This document shows, in pieces, positions 1 through 7,323 of a stretch of 19,730 bases of DNA. The stretch is taken from assembly GCA_038327555.1 (NCBI GenBank), contig JBBQLD010000027.1:1-19730 (forward strand). Reading direction: 5' to 3'. A program made the translations under genes and the position numbers. Every line of letters starts with the position of its first letter. Position 1 is the stretch's first letter. The stretch is from M3007 sp038327555. GTDB lineage: Bacteria > Bacteroidota > Bacteroidia > Chitinophagales > Saprospiraceae. Under the pieces are notes generated by a model. The model was not told where the DNA came from. It saw nothing but the letters and a program-made list of their open reading frames with translations, and did no database searches.

Positions 1-1216
1 GGGTTACCCGGAACTTGATTGTTGCAGCTTGAAGCTGGCAATATCGATTGCTGTCGGGATTAAAGTAGGTGAATATCGGATTGATTTCTTGACTGCCAGT
101 ATCTTTGGGCAGCACGATATACTCAAATCGTTTGCGGTGCAAAATCTCCGTTTCACTTTCATATTCTTCCTCTTCCAGGATTCTGGGTTCGAAGATTTCA
201 CTGTTGCCGGGTACTGCAATTTTTGGCGGGGCAAATCGCCGAGAATCTCCATTGCCGCTGACTTCTACTACGATGGTGAGGGCATCGTCGGTGCTTAGCA
301 CGGAGGTGTCCGCTTTTACCGTCCATTCATATTGGCCTACGGCTCCAGTGAATTCGGTCGGTGGTGGCTGCGGCAAAGTTTTCACCGTGAGGCTTATCGG
401 TTGCGTTTGCAAACTCACGGGCTTGGGTCCAAAAAGAAAACCTTGTGCGCCAGGCTGCTCAATACCCACGCTAACTCGAGCAGCGCCGACGTTGAGCTCG
501 CCTATTTCTTGCGGGAAAATGGCTTCTTCGTGCAGGGTGCGCACCGCGTATTTTTTTCTGCGCAGGTTGATGTATTCCACCCGCTTATCGTAGCGTGTTT
601 TTTCTCTGGAAAAAAAGTTTCCAAAATCAGGAAGTGAAATGATGTCATAGCCGTCCACCGAAAGTTGGGTGTACAGCCGGATACGCCAGGTCACCTGTTG
701 GCCAACATAAGCTTCTTTTTGGTCAAACTCGGCGGCTATAAATACCTGATCGTCAGCGCCAGGCGGCACTTTTACGTTTCCCTTACTGCTTGCGGATAGC
801 GGTAAAGCATTGACCGTGAAGGATTTGGTGCTTAGCGTCTTTCCGTCTGCAAACACAGTAGCCGAGCCAATGTTGAAGGTGCCGGGTTTGGTGGCGGTCA
901 ATTCTACCGACCAGGTTTGGCTGCTTGTACTTTGTCCTTTATTGAACCCCATACTTCGCGATTCAGAGATGCTACTGGTTCTGAAGCCAGAGAAATTCGG
1001 CGCGGTGAAGCGCGCACCTTCCACATTTTTTAGCGTAAAAGTCAGTTCAAAAGGCAGACCCACTACCACTTCTTTGGTACTGATGGCTGCTTCGAAGCTG
1101 CCCTTACTTTGTGAAAAAAGCACCGAACTATCGAGCAGGAAAAGCATCGCCCCTGCCCAGAAACCAATTGTACGGGCGTTTTTTTGCAAACAATCACTGA
1201 TGCGAAGGGCGGTCAT
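1..1216 (-). CDS. batD: BatD family protein (aerotolerance/oxygen tolerance), 3' end outside window
   Basis: This gene runs off the left edge, so only the first 405 codons are visible. The start is ATG at 1214-1216, the first Met after in-frame codons with no better start. A hydrophobic segment at about residues 17-35, ending near LFSQ, looks like a signal peptide. The rest reads as successive beta-rich Ig-like domains, with typical BatD phrases such as KEVVVGLPFELTF, QEAYVGQQVTWRIRLYT-like text, ISLPDFGNFFSREK and GDSRRFAPPKI. BatD proteins are membrane-anchored periplasmic proteins encoded in Bacteroides aerotolerance (bat) operons with MoxR and von Willebrand factor proteins; their exact activity is not settled. 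The expected C-terminal membrane anchor would lie outside the window. A run of seven A at 610-616 looked like a possible frameshift, but the frame stays open. It is preceded by a repeat-rich 564-bp spacer and a short BatD-like gene in the same direction. Confidence 0.88.
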   Translation of the reverse strand, partial: MTALRISDCLQKNARTIGFWAGAMLFLLDSSVLFSQSKGSFEAAISTKEVVVGLPFELTFTLKNVEGARFTAPNFSGFRTSSISESRSMGFNKGQSTSSQTWSVELTATKPGTFNIGSATVFADGKTLSTKSFTVNALPLSASSKGNVKVPPGADDQVFIAAEFDQKEAYVGQQVTWRIRLYTQLSVDGYDIISLPDFGNFFSREKTRYDKRVEYINLRRKKYAVRTLHEEAIFPQEIGELNVGAARVSVGIEQPGAQGFLFGPKPVSLQTQPISLTVKTLPQPPPTEFTGAVGQYEWTVKADTSVLSTDDALTIVVEVSGNGDSRRFAPPKIAVPGNSEIFEPRILEEEEYESETEILHRKRFEYIVLPKDTGSQEINPIFTYFNPDSNRYCQLQAATIKFRVT

Positions 1217-1294
1217 TTTTTGCTTTATAGTGCTGAAAATGAGGTGTTTATTGGGGTTTGTACACAAGCTGACTAAACACCAAGTGTAAAATAT

Positions 1295-1371
1295 TTTTTG
1301 ACAGGATTTACAGGATGAACAGGATTTATACCCCTATTAAATCCTGTTCATCTTGTAAATCCTGTCAAAAA
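1295..1371. repeat. 34-bp inverted repeat forming a long hairpin upstream of batD
   Basis: The arms 1295-1328 and 1338-1371 are reverse complements over 34 bases with one mismatch, around a 9-base loop. The core word is GACAGGATTTACAGGAT. Transcribed in either direction it would make a near-perfect hairpin with T-rich flanks, so it could act as a terminator or attenuator between the BatD-like gene and batD. It could equally be a dispersed repeat with no role. It sits 79 bases before the batD start codon. Confidence 0.85.
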
Positions 1372-1405
1372 TAGTCCCTGCTACTTATTCATAAAACCTT
1401 GTGAA

Positions 1406-1453
1406 CCTGTGTACATACCCAAAGTTTTTAAAACCCTAGCGTATGTACACAAG
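1406..1453. repeat. 13-bp inverted repeat around GTGTACATAC
   Basis: The arms 1406-1418 and 1441-1453 pair over 13 bases with one mismatch and enclose a 22-base loop. The loop holds a motif (AGTTTTTAAAACCCT) that recurs at 1737-1758. It is a separate palindrome between the hairpin at 1295-1371 and the larger inverted repeat at 1460-1677. I see no open frame or promoter attached to it. Confidence 0.7.
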
Positions 1454-1459
1454 TTTTTT

Positions 1460-1677
1460 ATTTGCTATTATCTTGGGTTAAGTACTTCGAGTGGTCATCC
1501 CCCTAACCCCCTTCTAAGAGGGATTTGATCCGTGCTAAGCTTGGGGTGTAACTAATTTCATAAATCAATCCACTGGCCTGTCAAGATACCCGAGTGGCCA
1601 AGCGCGAAGCCCGTCCCCCTTAGAAGGGGGTTAGGGGGATGACTACTCGAAGCACTTAACCCAAGATAATAGCAAAT
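1460..1677. repeat. 64-bp terminal inverted repeat element (MITE-like), 218 bp
   Basis: The arms 1460-1523 and 1614-1677 are inverted copies of 64 bases with three mismatches, enclosing 90 bases. The outer end reads ATTTGCTATTATCTTGGG and the inner part is the C-rich word CCCCCTAACCCCCTTCTAAG. No open reading frame of note lies inside. The size and long terminal inverted repeats resemble a non-autonomous mobile element or a dispersed intergenic palindrome. No clear target-site duplication abuts the arms, but a related 22-base direct repeat (1416-1437 and 1737-1758, two mismatches) lies outside both arms. Confidence 0.75.
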
Positions 1678-1780
1678 TCCACTTTGGCAAATCCTGCTTT
1701 ATCGGCGATGTTAGCTGATTCTAAAAGATGTGTAGCTACCCAAGATTTTTAAAACCCTATGAGGTTTTTCGCCAAACCCC

Positions 1781-2257
1781 CTACATCCTAACGGTCTTAC
1801 TTCGCTTTTTGGGCTCGTTTTTGGGCTGCGCAGGGGTTTTCTTGGGCGCATTCGGGCGAGTCCCATCGGCATTGCGTATTGCCTGAATGGGAATAGACTC
1901 CGTATGCAATTCCTGGTCACCGTTTTTAATCCTCACGGCGGGGATAGTCAATTTTCCTTCCTCCACTGGCGTGATGATGAACTGATAGGCTAGGGAGGCA
2001 GTGGTTTTTCCATTGTAAATGGAAACATTGGACGACTGACTGTTCCTGAGTACCAGGAATCCTGCGGCTTCCCAGTCGGGCGGGGTAAATCTACTATTGT
2101 TTTTCCCGTTCTCTAAAATGAACGAGACTTTAAGTGATTCGCCAATGACTACTGCTGAAGTGTCAACTTCGATGTAAAACCGGGTTTCGTCTTGCTGGGC
2201 GGTTGCGCCCCGGTGATACAAAACGATCAAAGCAAAAATGAAAATTACGTTTCGCAT
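1781..2257 (-). CDS. short BatD-like secreted protein
   Basis: This 158-residue protein begins with a signal peptide (residues 1-20, cleavage likely after ATAQ). A single Ig-like domain follows that resembles the first domain of BatD: an early DTSAVVIGESLKVSF stretch, FTPPDWEAAGFLVL, then YQFIITPVEEGKLTIPAVRIK. The last 30 residues are rich in Pro and Lys (PNAPKKTPAQPKNEPKKRSK) and there is no membrane anchor. Full BatD proteins are much longer, so this is either a one-domain paralog or a truncated copy. It lies 38 bases after metG and upstream of batD on the same strand, which suggests a related envelope role. Assignment to the BatD domain family is by resemblance only. Confidence 0.7.
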   Translation of the reverse strand: MRNVIFIFALIVLYHRGATAQQDETRFYIEVDTSAVVIGESLKVSFILENGKNNSRFTPPDWEAAGFLVLRNSQSSNVSIYNGKTTASLAYQFIITPVEEGKLTIPAVRIKNGDQELHTESIPIQAIRNADGTRPNAPKKTPAQPKNEPKKRSKTVRM

Positions 2258-2295
2258 GGTGGAAAATTATTTTTGTGCGGATAAATATACGAACT

Positions 2296-4503
2296 CTATT
2301 TCACCCCCATCCCATTCGGCCAGCCAGCAACTGCGCTAACAAAGCTCAATTTCCCCTCCGCATCTTCGGCCATCAGGATCATGCCCTGCGATTCAATTCC
2401 CATCATAACCCGGGGGGCGAGATTGGCGACAATAACCACTTGTTGACCTATAACTTGCTCAGGGCTGAAATATTCTGCGATGCCGGACAAAATCGTGCGG
2501 GTTTCAAAGCCCAAATCCACGCTGAGTTTGAGGAGTTTTTTGGATTTCTCCATTTTTTCAGCCGTCAAAATAGTGCCTGTACGGAGGTCGAGTTTGGCAA
2601 AATCATCAAATTGGATAGGCGCTGCAATGGGGCGATAAATGACGGGTGAAGGGTCTGTAGCAGCGGCTGTACTATTGGTTACTTGTTCGTTCATCGTTTT
2701 TTCGGCGTCGTTTTTATCCGGTGTATCCAAAGTGGTGTCGGACATGGTTAGCTTAGCAATCTGTTTTTCAATGACCTCATCGGCAATGCGGCCAAACAAG
2801 TGTTCAGGCTCGTTGAGCGCATGAAGTGCAGGCACAACAGGATTGCCCTCCACCAGTTCGTTCAGGATATCGAGCAAATCCCCATTGTCTTGCAATGGGG
2901 TGAGGTTGAGCATATTACGGAGCCGGTCAGCAGCGAATGGCAGGAATGGCCGAACCGCCACAGACAGGATTGCGACGTATTGGATGGCGAGATTCATGAC
3001 CACCTTCACCATTTCCGGCGCATCTTTTACCGTTTTCCAGGGCTCGTTGAACTGGAGCAAGGCATTGCCTGCGCTCGATATTTCCATGAGTATTCTAAGG
3101 GCCTCCCGTAGTTCGTAGCGCTCGATTGCCGCACCCATGTGTTCCAATTTGTCGTGCAAAAGGCGCAATTCTTCATTGTACTGTCCGGTTTTATCCGTTT
3201 CCCAGCCACTTTTAAACGTCACTTCAGCGTCTATCCGCGGCACTACACCACCGTAATATTTCTGCGAAAGCACGAGTACCCGATTCACAAAATTGGCCAG
3301 ATTATTCACCAATTCGTTGTTGTTCGTCTCTTGAAAACCTTTCCAGGTAAATTCAGCATCACTCTGTTCAGGCATTTTCCTGATCATGTTGTAGCGCAAA
3401 ACATCTTCCTGGCCGGCAAATTCTTCGCAGTATTCATGTACCCACACGGCCCAGTTTTTGGAGGTGGATAATTTGCGACCTTCAAGGTTTAGGAACTGGT
3501 TTGCGGGGACATTTTCAGGTAAAATAAAGCCGCCATGTGCTTTTAAAATAGCAGGGAAAATCAGGCAGTGGAACACAATATTGTCCTTGCCAATAAAATG
3601 GATGAGCGCGGTGTCTTCGCTTTTCCAGTAGGGTTCCCAATCTTTTCCATGATCCAAAGCCCATTGTTTGGTTGCGGAAATGTATCCAATTGGGGCATCC
3701 AGCCAAACGTAAAGTTTTTTGCCTGCGGAGCCTGGGATTTCCTGCGGCACGTCTACGCCCCAATCGAGGTCGCGGGTCATGGCACGGGGTTGAAGGCCCT
3801 GGTCAAGCCAGGAATTGCACTGGCCGATCACGTGGTTTTTCCAATCTGCCGGGTTGTGGAGTTGTTTCCCTTCAAGCACTCCGGTATTAATCCATTCGCC
3901 CAGCCAGGCCTCGTGCTGATCGAGCCGAAGGAACCAGTGTTTGGTGGGGCGTTTTATGGGCACTGAGCCGCTGAGCATGGAGTGCGGGTTAATAAGGTCG
4001 GTGGGGCTCAGTGCCGAGCCGCATTTTTCACATTGGTCGCCGTAAGCTTCAGGATTGGCGCACACGGGGCAAGTGCCCACGATGTATCGGTCAGCCAAGA
4101 ACTGATTGACGGATTCATCGTAGTACTGTTCGGTAGTTTCTTCTAAAAACTCGTTATTGTCATTGAGTTTTCTGAAAAAATCCTGCGAAGTCTGATGGTG
4201 AATGGGTTCCGTAGTTCGGTGATAAATGTCGAAGGAGATGCCGATCTTTTGGAACGTATCCCGGAGCATCACGTGGTATTTATCCACCACAGCCTGCGGT
4301 GTAATTCCTTCTTTTCGGGCCTTCACGGTAATGGCAGCCCCATGTTCGTCGGAACCACAGACGAAGACCACATCTTTGCCCATCAGGCGCAAATAGCGGA
4401 CAAAAATATCAGCAGGAAGATAAGCTCCAGCCAGGTGGCCGATGTGCAGCGGGCCGTTGGCGTAAGGAAGGGCAGCAGTAACCAGGTATCTTTTTTTGGA
4501 CAT
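2296..4503 (-). CDS. metG: methionyl-tRNA synthetase with C-terminal tRNA-binding domain
   Basis: It charges tRNA-Met with methionine in the cytoplasm. The 735 residues carry the class I signature HIGH at 20-23 and a KMSKS-type loop, here KLSTS, at 344-348. A knuckle with Cys145, Cys148, Cys158 and Cys161 (CPVC...CEKC) would bind one zinc. The anticodon-binding helical domain follows at about 390-580. A variable Ser/Thr/Asp-rich linker at about 588-625 leads to an EMAPII/Trbp111-like tRNA-binding domain at 630-735 (FAKLDLRTGTI, VVIVANLAPRVMMG), which also mediates dimerisation in long MetRS forms. The length fits the long MetG type usual in Bacteroidota. It starts 22 bases after the PIN gene and probably shares its transcript. 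Confidence 0.97.
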   Translation of the reverse strand: MSKKRYLVTAALPYANGPLHIGHLAGAYLPADIFVRYLRLMGKDVVFVCGSDEHGAAITVKARKEGITPQAVVDKYHVMLRDTFQKIGISFDIYHRTTEPIHHQTSQDFFRKLNDNNEFLEETTEQYYDESVNQFLADRYIVGTCPVCANPEAYGDQCEKCGSALSPTDLINPHSMLSGSVPIKRPTKHWFLRLDQHEAWLGEWINTGVLEGKQLHNPADWKNHVIGQCNSWLDQGLQPRAMTRDLDWGVDVPQEIPGSAGKKLYVWLDAPIGYISATKQWALDHGKDWEPYWKSEDTALIHFIGKDNIVFHCLIFPAILKAHGGFILPENVPANQFLNLEGRKLSTSKNWAVWVHEYCEEFAGQEDVLRYNMIRKMPEQSDAEFTWKGFQETNNNELVNNLANFVNRVLVLSQKYYGGVVPRIDAEVTFKSGWETDKTGQYNEELRLLHDKLEHMGAAIERYELREALRILMEISSAGNALLQFNEPWKTVKDAPEMVKVVMNLAIQYVAILSVAVRPFLPFAADRLRNMLNLTPLQDNGDLLDILNELVEGNPVVPALHALNEPEHLFGRIADEVIEKQIAKLTMSDTTLDTPDKNDAEKTMNEQVTNSTAAATDPSPVIYRPIAAPIQFDDFAKLDLRTGTILTAEKMEKSKKLLKLSVDLGFETRTILSGIAEYFSPEQVIGQQVVIVANLAPRVMMGIESQGMILMAEDAEGKLSFVSAVAGWPNGMGVK

Positions 4504-4525
4504 TGAAATTTAGAGGAAATACGAT

Positions 4526-4966
4526 TTACAGATCCGAAATGGCACTGATCAGCCGAATCCCTTCGACTTTGCAGGCAATGGCAAAATCAGAATCATAACT
4601 GGCCAATACAACTACGTTCTGCAGTTTACAGGAGGCCAGAATAATAGCGTCATTAGGAAGCAGGTTGTGCCTGATCATCATGGCAACGGACTCAGAAATT
4701 GCTGCATCTGGGATGGGTAGCATCCTAAATTCTGAAAGGAAAGAGGAAAGATCGTGTGATTCGAGTGTTGCAGCTATTTTTTTACTTTCAGAGATTGCCA
4801 TAGGTGAACGACCTCCTAGAATCCCAAGCATTTGGTAGAGATACTCGCTTACGACGATTGGATTGATATAAAGCAGGTTTTTACTCTCCAGAAGGGCATC
4901 CAGCAATTCAGTTTTAGCTTGTTTCTCATATTCGACGAGCAAGCTGCTATCAATAAAAACCTTCAT
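4526..4966 (-). CDS. PIN-domain protein, VapC-like putative toxin
   Basis: This 146-residue PIN domain has the expected acidic residues: Asp6 (VFIDSSLLVEY), Glu41 (VSEYLY), Asp106 (LPNDAI) and Asp125 or Asp127 (YDSDF). PIN proteins of this size are usually Mg-dependent ribonucleases acting as VapC toxins on tRNA or rRNA. I place the start at ATG 4964-4966, although the frame also allows ATG at 4978. With this start the codon overlaps the stop of the upstream small gene in an ATGA arrangement (4963-4966), the usual sign of translational coupling in toxin-antitoxin pairs. It sits between the antitoxin-like gene and metG on one strand. Toxin activity is inferred from the fold and arrangement. 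Confidence 0.85.
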   Translation of the reverse strand: MKVFIDSSLLVEYEKQAKTELLDALLESKNLLYINPIVVSEYLYQMLGILGGRSPMAISESKKIAATLESHDLSSFLSEFRMLPIPDAAISESVAMMIRHNLLPNDAIILASCKLQNVVVLASYDSDFAIACKVEGIRLISAISDL

Positions 4967-5181
4967 TGCTGGTACCATTCATGCTTATTGGGCTGATACC
5001 CGGTAAAATATTTTTTTAACCTGCCTTTGAACCTTTGAGCTACGGCAATTCGATGTTTCCGCTCCTCTGGAGACACAGCATCCACAGAAGGCTCTTTGCG
5101 AATAGCGACGTTGAATGGCTGAACGAGTTCTGTGATTTTTTGCAAAACTTGTTCGTCAGAGGATTCAATAATGAGAAGCAT
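4963..5181 (-). CDS. small antitoxin-like protein upstream of the PIN gene
   Basis: A 72-residue protein whose stop overlaps the PIN gene start by the ATGA tetranucleotide. The N-terminal half (LLIIESSDEQVLQKITELV) looks like a short beta-alpha unit. The C-terminal part is charged and rich in Lys, Arg and aromatic residues (RFKGRLKKYFTGYQPNKHEW), as in many antitoxins where the tail wraps the PIN toxin. I do not recognise a named antitoxin family. The role as antitoxin comes from size, coupling and order. A promoter-like element at 5202-5209 would allow the pair to be expressed independently of the upstream LptF-like gene. Confidence 0.65.
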   Translation of the reverse strand: MLLIIESSDEQVLQKITELVQPFNVAIRKEPSVDAVSPEERKHRIAVAQRFKGRLKKYFTGYQPNKHEWYQQ

Positions 5182-5201
5182 ATTGCTGGTGTATTTTCTT
5201 G

Positions 5202-5209
5202 CAAAAGTA
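5202..5209 (-). promoter_or_regulatory. candidate -7 element (TACTTTTG) for the PIN module
   Basis: Read on the minus strand this is TACTTTTG, which fits the Bacteroidota -7 consensus TAnnTTTG. It lies 20 bases before the start codon of the antitoxin-like gene, leaving a leader of about 10-15 bases. I see no good TTTG at the -33 position, so this is a half match only. Confidence 0.35.
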
Positions 5210-5250
5210 GGTGTTTAGTTTCATTTTTCACCGCCTTCTATAGTCTAATT

Positions 5251-6348
5251 CTACTTCTGCGCTCGACTGACCAGCCACCACGCGATAAGCCCAAAAACGA
5301 TATTTGGGATCCACATGCCCAGCCAAACAGGAATTGAACCACCAGTAGCGAAGGAAACCGTAAACTTAGAAAATACGATGTAAGCCGCGCCGATCCCAAT
5401 GCCAAGCGCCAGGTGAAGTCCCATCCCGCCACGCACTTTTCTTCCAGCCACGGCTAAGCCAATGATAGTCAGAATAATAATCGTAAACGCATCTGCGGTG
5501 CGACGTTGCATTTCAACCTCATAGCTGCGGGTGTAGGGTAGGCCACGCCCTCGGTCGCGACCAATGGCTTCCCGCAATTCGGGTGTGGTCATTTGCTCGC
5601 GTTGGTTGGCGTAATAGACAAAATCTGAAGGTGAAATATTGATAGCCGTGTCAAGCGGAGTATTGTACTGGGTATAATTTTCGCGTAGACCGTCAAAAGT
5701 TCGCACCGACCATTTGGGGATCTCCCAGCGGTTGGGCTCGCCTTTCCATTTGGCAGATTCGGCCTCTAAAATGCTGATGACCTTGTTGCCTTCAAAACGC
5801 TCGAGCCGAAGCCCGGAAGCGGTTTTGGAGTTTTTGTTAAAACCCCGCACAAAAACCTTGGTGTCGGGGGCCGTGAGCAGGTGTACATTGGTGGTTTTTC
5901 CCTTGTCCTGATCAACCCAAACGAAAGTGTGCTCAAACCATAATCTCCATTGGTTGAGGATGGGTGCGCCAAAATGATTGATGGTCAGGTGCAAAACCAT
6001 GACTATAGAAGCTGCAATAAGATACGGTCGAAGTAAGCGCCGAAACCCAATGCCAGCACCAAAAATGGATAGAATTTCTGAGTTAGATGCCAGTCTTGAA
6101 GTAAAAAAAACGACTCCGATAAGGGTGTAGAGCGGCAACAGGAGACTTGCCATGTGGGTTATGAAACCCATGTAGTAAGCCAATACATCTTTCCAGGTAC
6201 AGGGTTTTTCAATGATACTCTGCACTTTGTCGCTAAAGTCGATCGCGCAAGAAATCATGCTGAAAATCAATAGCGAGAAAAATACCGTAGAGAGGTATTG
6301 ACGGATTATATAGGCGTCTAAGACTTTGAATTTCAGCGGATTTGTCAT
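5251..6348 (-). CDS. LptF/LptG family (YjgP/YjgQ) permease
   Basis: This inner-membrane protein of about 365 residues belongs to the YjgP/YjgQ family. These are the permease subunits that, with the LptB ATPase, extract lipopolysaccharide and pass it to the periplasmic Lpt bridge. Near the N-terminus the phrase LDAYIIRQYLSTVFF leads into the first membrane helix. Two more helices follow (MASLLLPLYTLIGVVFF; LIAASIVMVLHLTI), then a large periplasmic beta domain at about 130-260. Three C-terminal helices close the protein (AFTIIILTIIGLAVAG; GLHLALGIGIGAAYIV; MWIPNIVFGLIAWWLV). I prefer the start at ATG 6346-6348; an in-frame ATG at 6366 would add MSTNDK, encoded by an ATGAC repeat. The sequence does not show whether it is LptF or LptG. 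Confidence 0.9.
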   Translation of the reverse strand: MTNPLKFKVLDAYIIRQYLSTVFFSLLIFSMISCAIDFSDKVQSIIEKPCTWKDVLAYYMGFITHMASLLLPLYTLIGVVFFTSRLASNSEILSIFGAGIGFRRLLRPYLIAASIVMVLHLTINHFGAPILNQWRLWFEHTFVWVDQDKGKTTNVHLLTAPDTKVFVRGFNKNSKTASGLRLERFEGNKVISILEAESAKWKGEPNRWEIPKWSVRTFDGLRENYTQYNTPLDTAINISPSDFVYYANQREQMTTPELREAIGRDRGRGLPYTRSYEVEMQRRTADAFTIIILTIIGLAVAGRKVRGGMGLHLALGIGIGAAYIVFSKFTVSFATGGSIPVWLGMWIPNIVFGLIAWWLVSRAQK

Positions 6349-6362
6349 TTTGTCATTTGTCG

Positions 6363-6547
6363 ACATTAGTAGTCATTTCGTCATTTATCGTCATTTCGTC
6401 ATTAGTCGTCATTGGGTCATTTATCGTCATTTCGTCATTTATCGTCATTTCGTCATTGGGCCATTGGGAGACCAAGCAAATGACCTCCAATGACGAAATG
6501 ACGATAAATGACGACAAATGACGAAATGACGACAAATGACGAAATGA
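6363..6547. repeat. ATGAC/GTCAT satellite arranged as a large palindrome
   Basis: The spacer between the DUF2480 gene and the LptF-like gene is built of repeated GTCATTTCGTCATTTATC words on the left and their reverse complements on the right. The best arms, 6433-6459 and 6487-6513, pair perfectly over 27 bases around a 27-base centre. The repeat runs into the start region of the LptF-like gene. The same core (AATGACGAAATGACGA) returns at 19075-19109. Translations of this stretch give NDEMTI repeats that I do not regard as coding. Confidence 0.85.
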
Positions 6548-6552
6548 CCATA

Positions 6553-7068
6553 TTACTCCTTAGCCTTTTTATAAACCGGCACCGTAGAACAAGGCTCGCC
6601 AAACAAAATACTAAGTGCTAGCGGCTGCAACCTACGCGTAATTTCCAGATAAGCTGATGCTGGCACGGGTTTGTTGCTGCAACCTTTAATGACAATCCGT
6701 TTTCCCGAATAGGACTGAAGGTCGAGTGTAGCCAGTTTTTTAAGGAACGCCTTTTCGGCAAATTCCGCGGGCGCGCAAAGTGCAATATCCTGCACAAAAG
6801 GTGCTGCATGGGTAGCCACCAGCATGTAGGCCCAAAGCGGGATGATGGCATCTGCGGAGCAAAATACTGCCAGGTTTTTATCGCGGAATTGTTCCCAATC
6901 CAAGGCAAGGAGCGCCTCGCGGAAGTCCTTTTCCTTCAGGATCAATTCCATGAAAAGATAGCCCTTCAGATCAAAGGGCACAATCTCCCCCGCAGGGTAC
7001 ATTTCTTCTAAATCTATGGTGACCAGGCTGCTATTTGCCACGCGGTTCACCAGGGGTTGTTCAAGCAT
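6553..7068 (-). CDS. DUF2480 family protein
   Basis: A 171-residue soluble protein that matches what I recall of the DUF2480 family, which is common in Bacteroidota and has no assigned function. Recognisable family text includes LVNRVANSSLVTIDLE near the start, LILKEKDFREAL at about 43-54, FCSADAIIPLWAYML at about 70-84, and IKGCSNKPVPASAYL with FGEPCSTVPVYKK at the end. The conserved Cys residues (FCSAD, KGCSNKP, EPCSTVP) could be functional, but this is a guess. There is no signal peptide or membrane helix. The start ATG at 7066-7068 sits at the edge of the palindromic array that fills the gap to scpB. Confidence 0.85.
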   Translation of the reverse strand: MLEQPLVNRVANSSLVTIDLEEMYPAGEIVPFDLKGYLFMELILKEKDFREALLALDWEQFRDKNLAVFCSADAIIPLWAYMLVATHAAPFVQDIALCAPAEFAEKAFLKKLATLDLQSYSGKRIVIKGCSNKPVPASAYLEITRRLQPLALSILFGEPCSTVPVYKKAKE

Positions 7069-7323
7069 ATCAGGTAGTTCGAAATTTATTTCGAATAAGG
7101 TAGGTCGAAATTTATTTCGACAAGAATATCAGGTCGAAATTTATTTCGAATAAGGTAGATCGAAATTTATTTCGACAAGAACATCAGAGCGAAATGAATT
7201 TCGACAGGAATATCAGAGCAAAATGAATTTCGACAGGAATATCAGAGCGAAATGAATTTCGACAAGAATATCAGATCGAAATGAATTTAGCCAGGAATTT
7301 TAGCGCGAAATGAATTTCGCGCT
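7069..7323. repeat. array of nine palindromic units between scpB and the DUF2480 gene
   Basis: Nine degenerate units of 26-29 bases follow one another, each with a core palindrome TCGAAATTTATTTCGA or GCGAAATGAATTTCGA joined by a spacer like CAAGAATATCAG or ATAAGGTAG. The core centre is TT in the four units nearest the DUF2480 gene and GA in the units nearest scpB. The last unit is the most symmetrical: 7302-7323 has 10-bp arms (AGCGCGAAAT) and contains two bases of the scpB stop codon. The array fills the whole spacer. It is not a CRISPR array, because the cores are palindromic and the spacers are near copies. Confidence 0.9.

Noticed and set aside
105..593. 162-codon plus-strand frame
   Set aside because: It is antisense to batD, whose frame has clear domain-level resemblance; the plus frame has no recognisable features.
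601..625. Possible frameshift in batD at an A/T homopolymer
   Set aside because: Counting seven A at 610-616 and six T at 598-603 keeps one open frame through the whole visible gene (FGNFFSREKTRYDKRVEY).
6353..6535. Small minus-strand protein with NDEMTI repeats
   Set aside because: It is a translation of the ATGAC satellite, overlaps the LptF-like start and has no protein-like composition.
7069..7323. CRISPR array
   Set aside because: The units are palindromic and degenerate, the intervening sequences are near copies of each other, and no cas gene is present.
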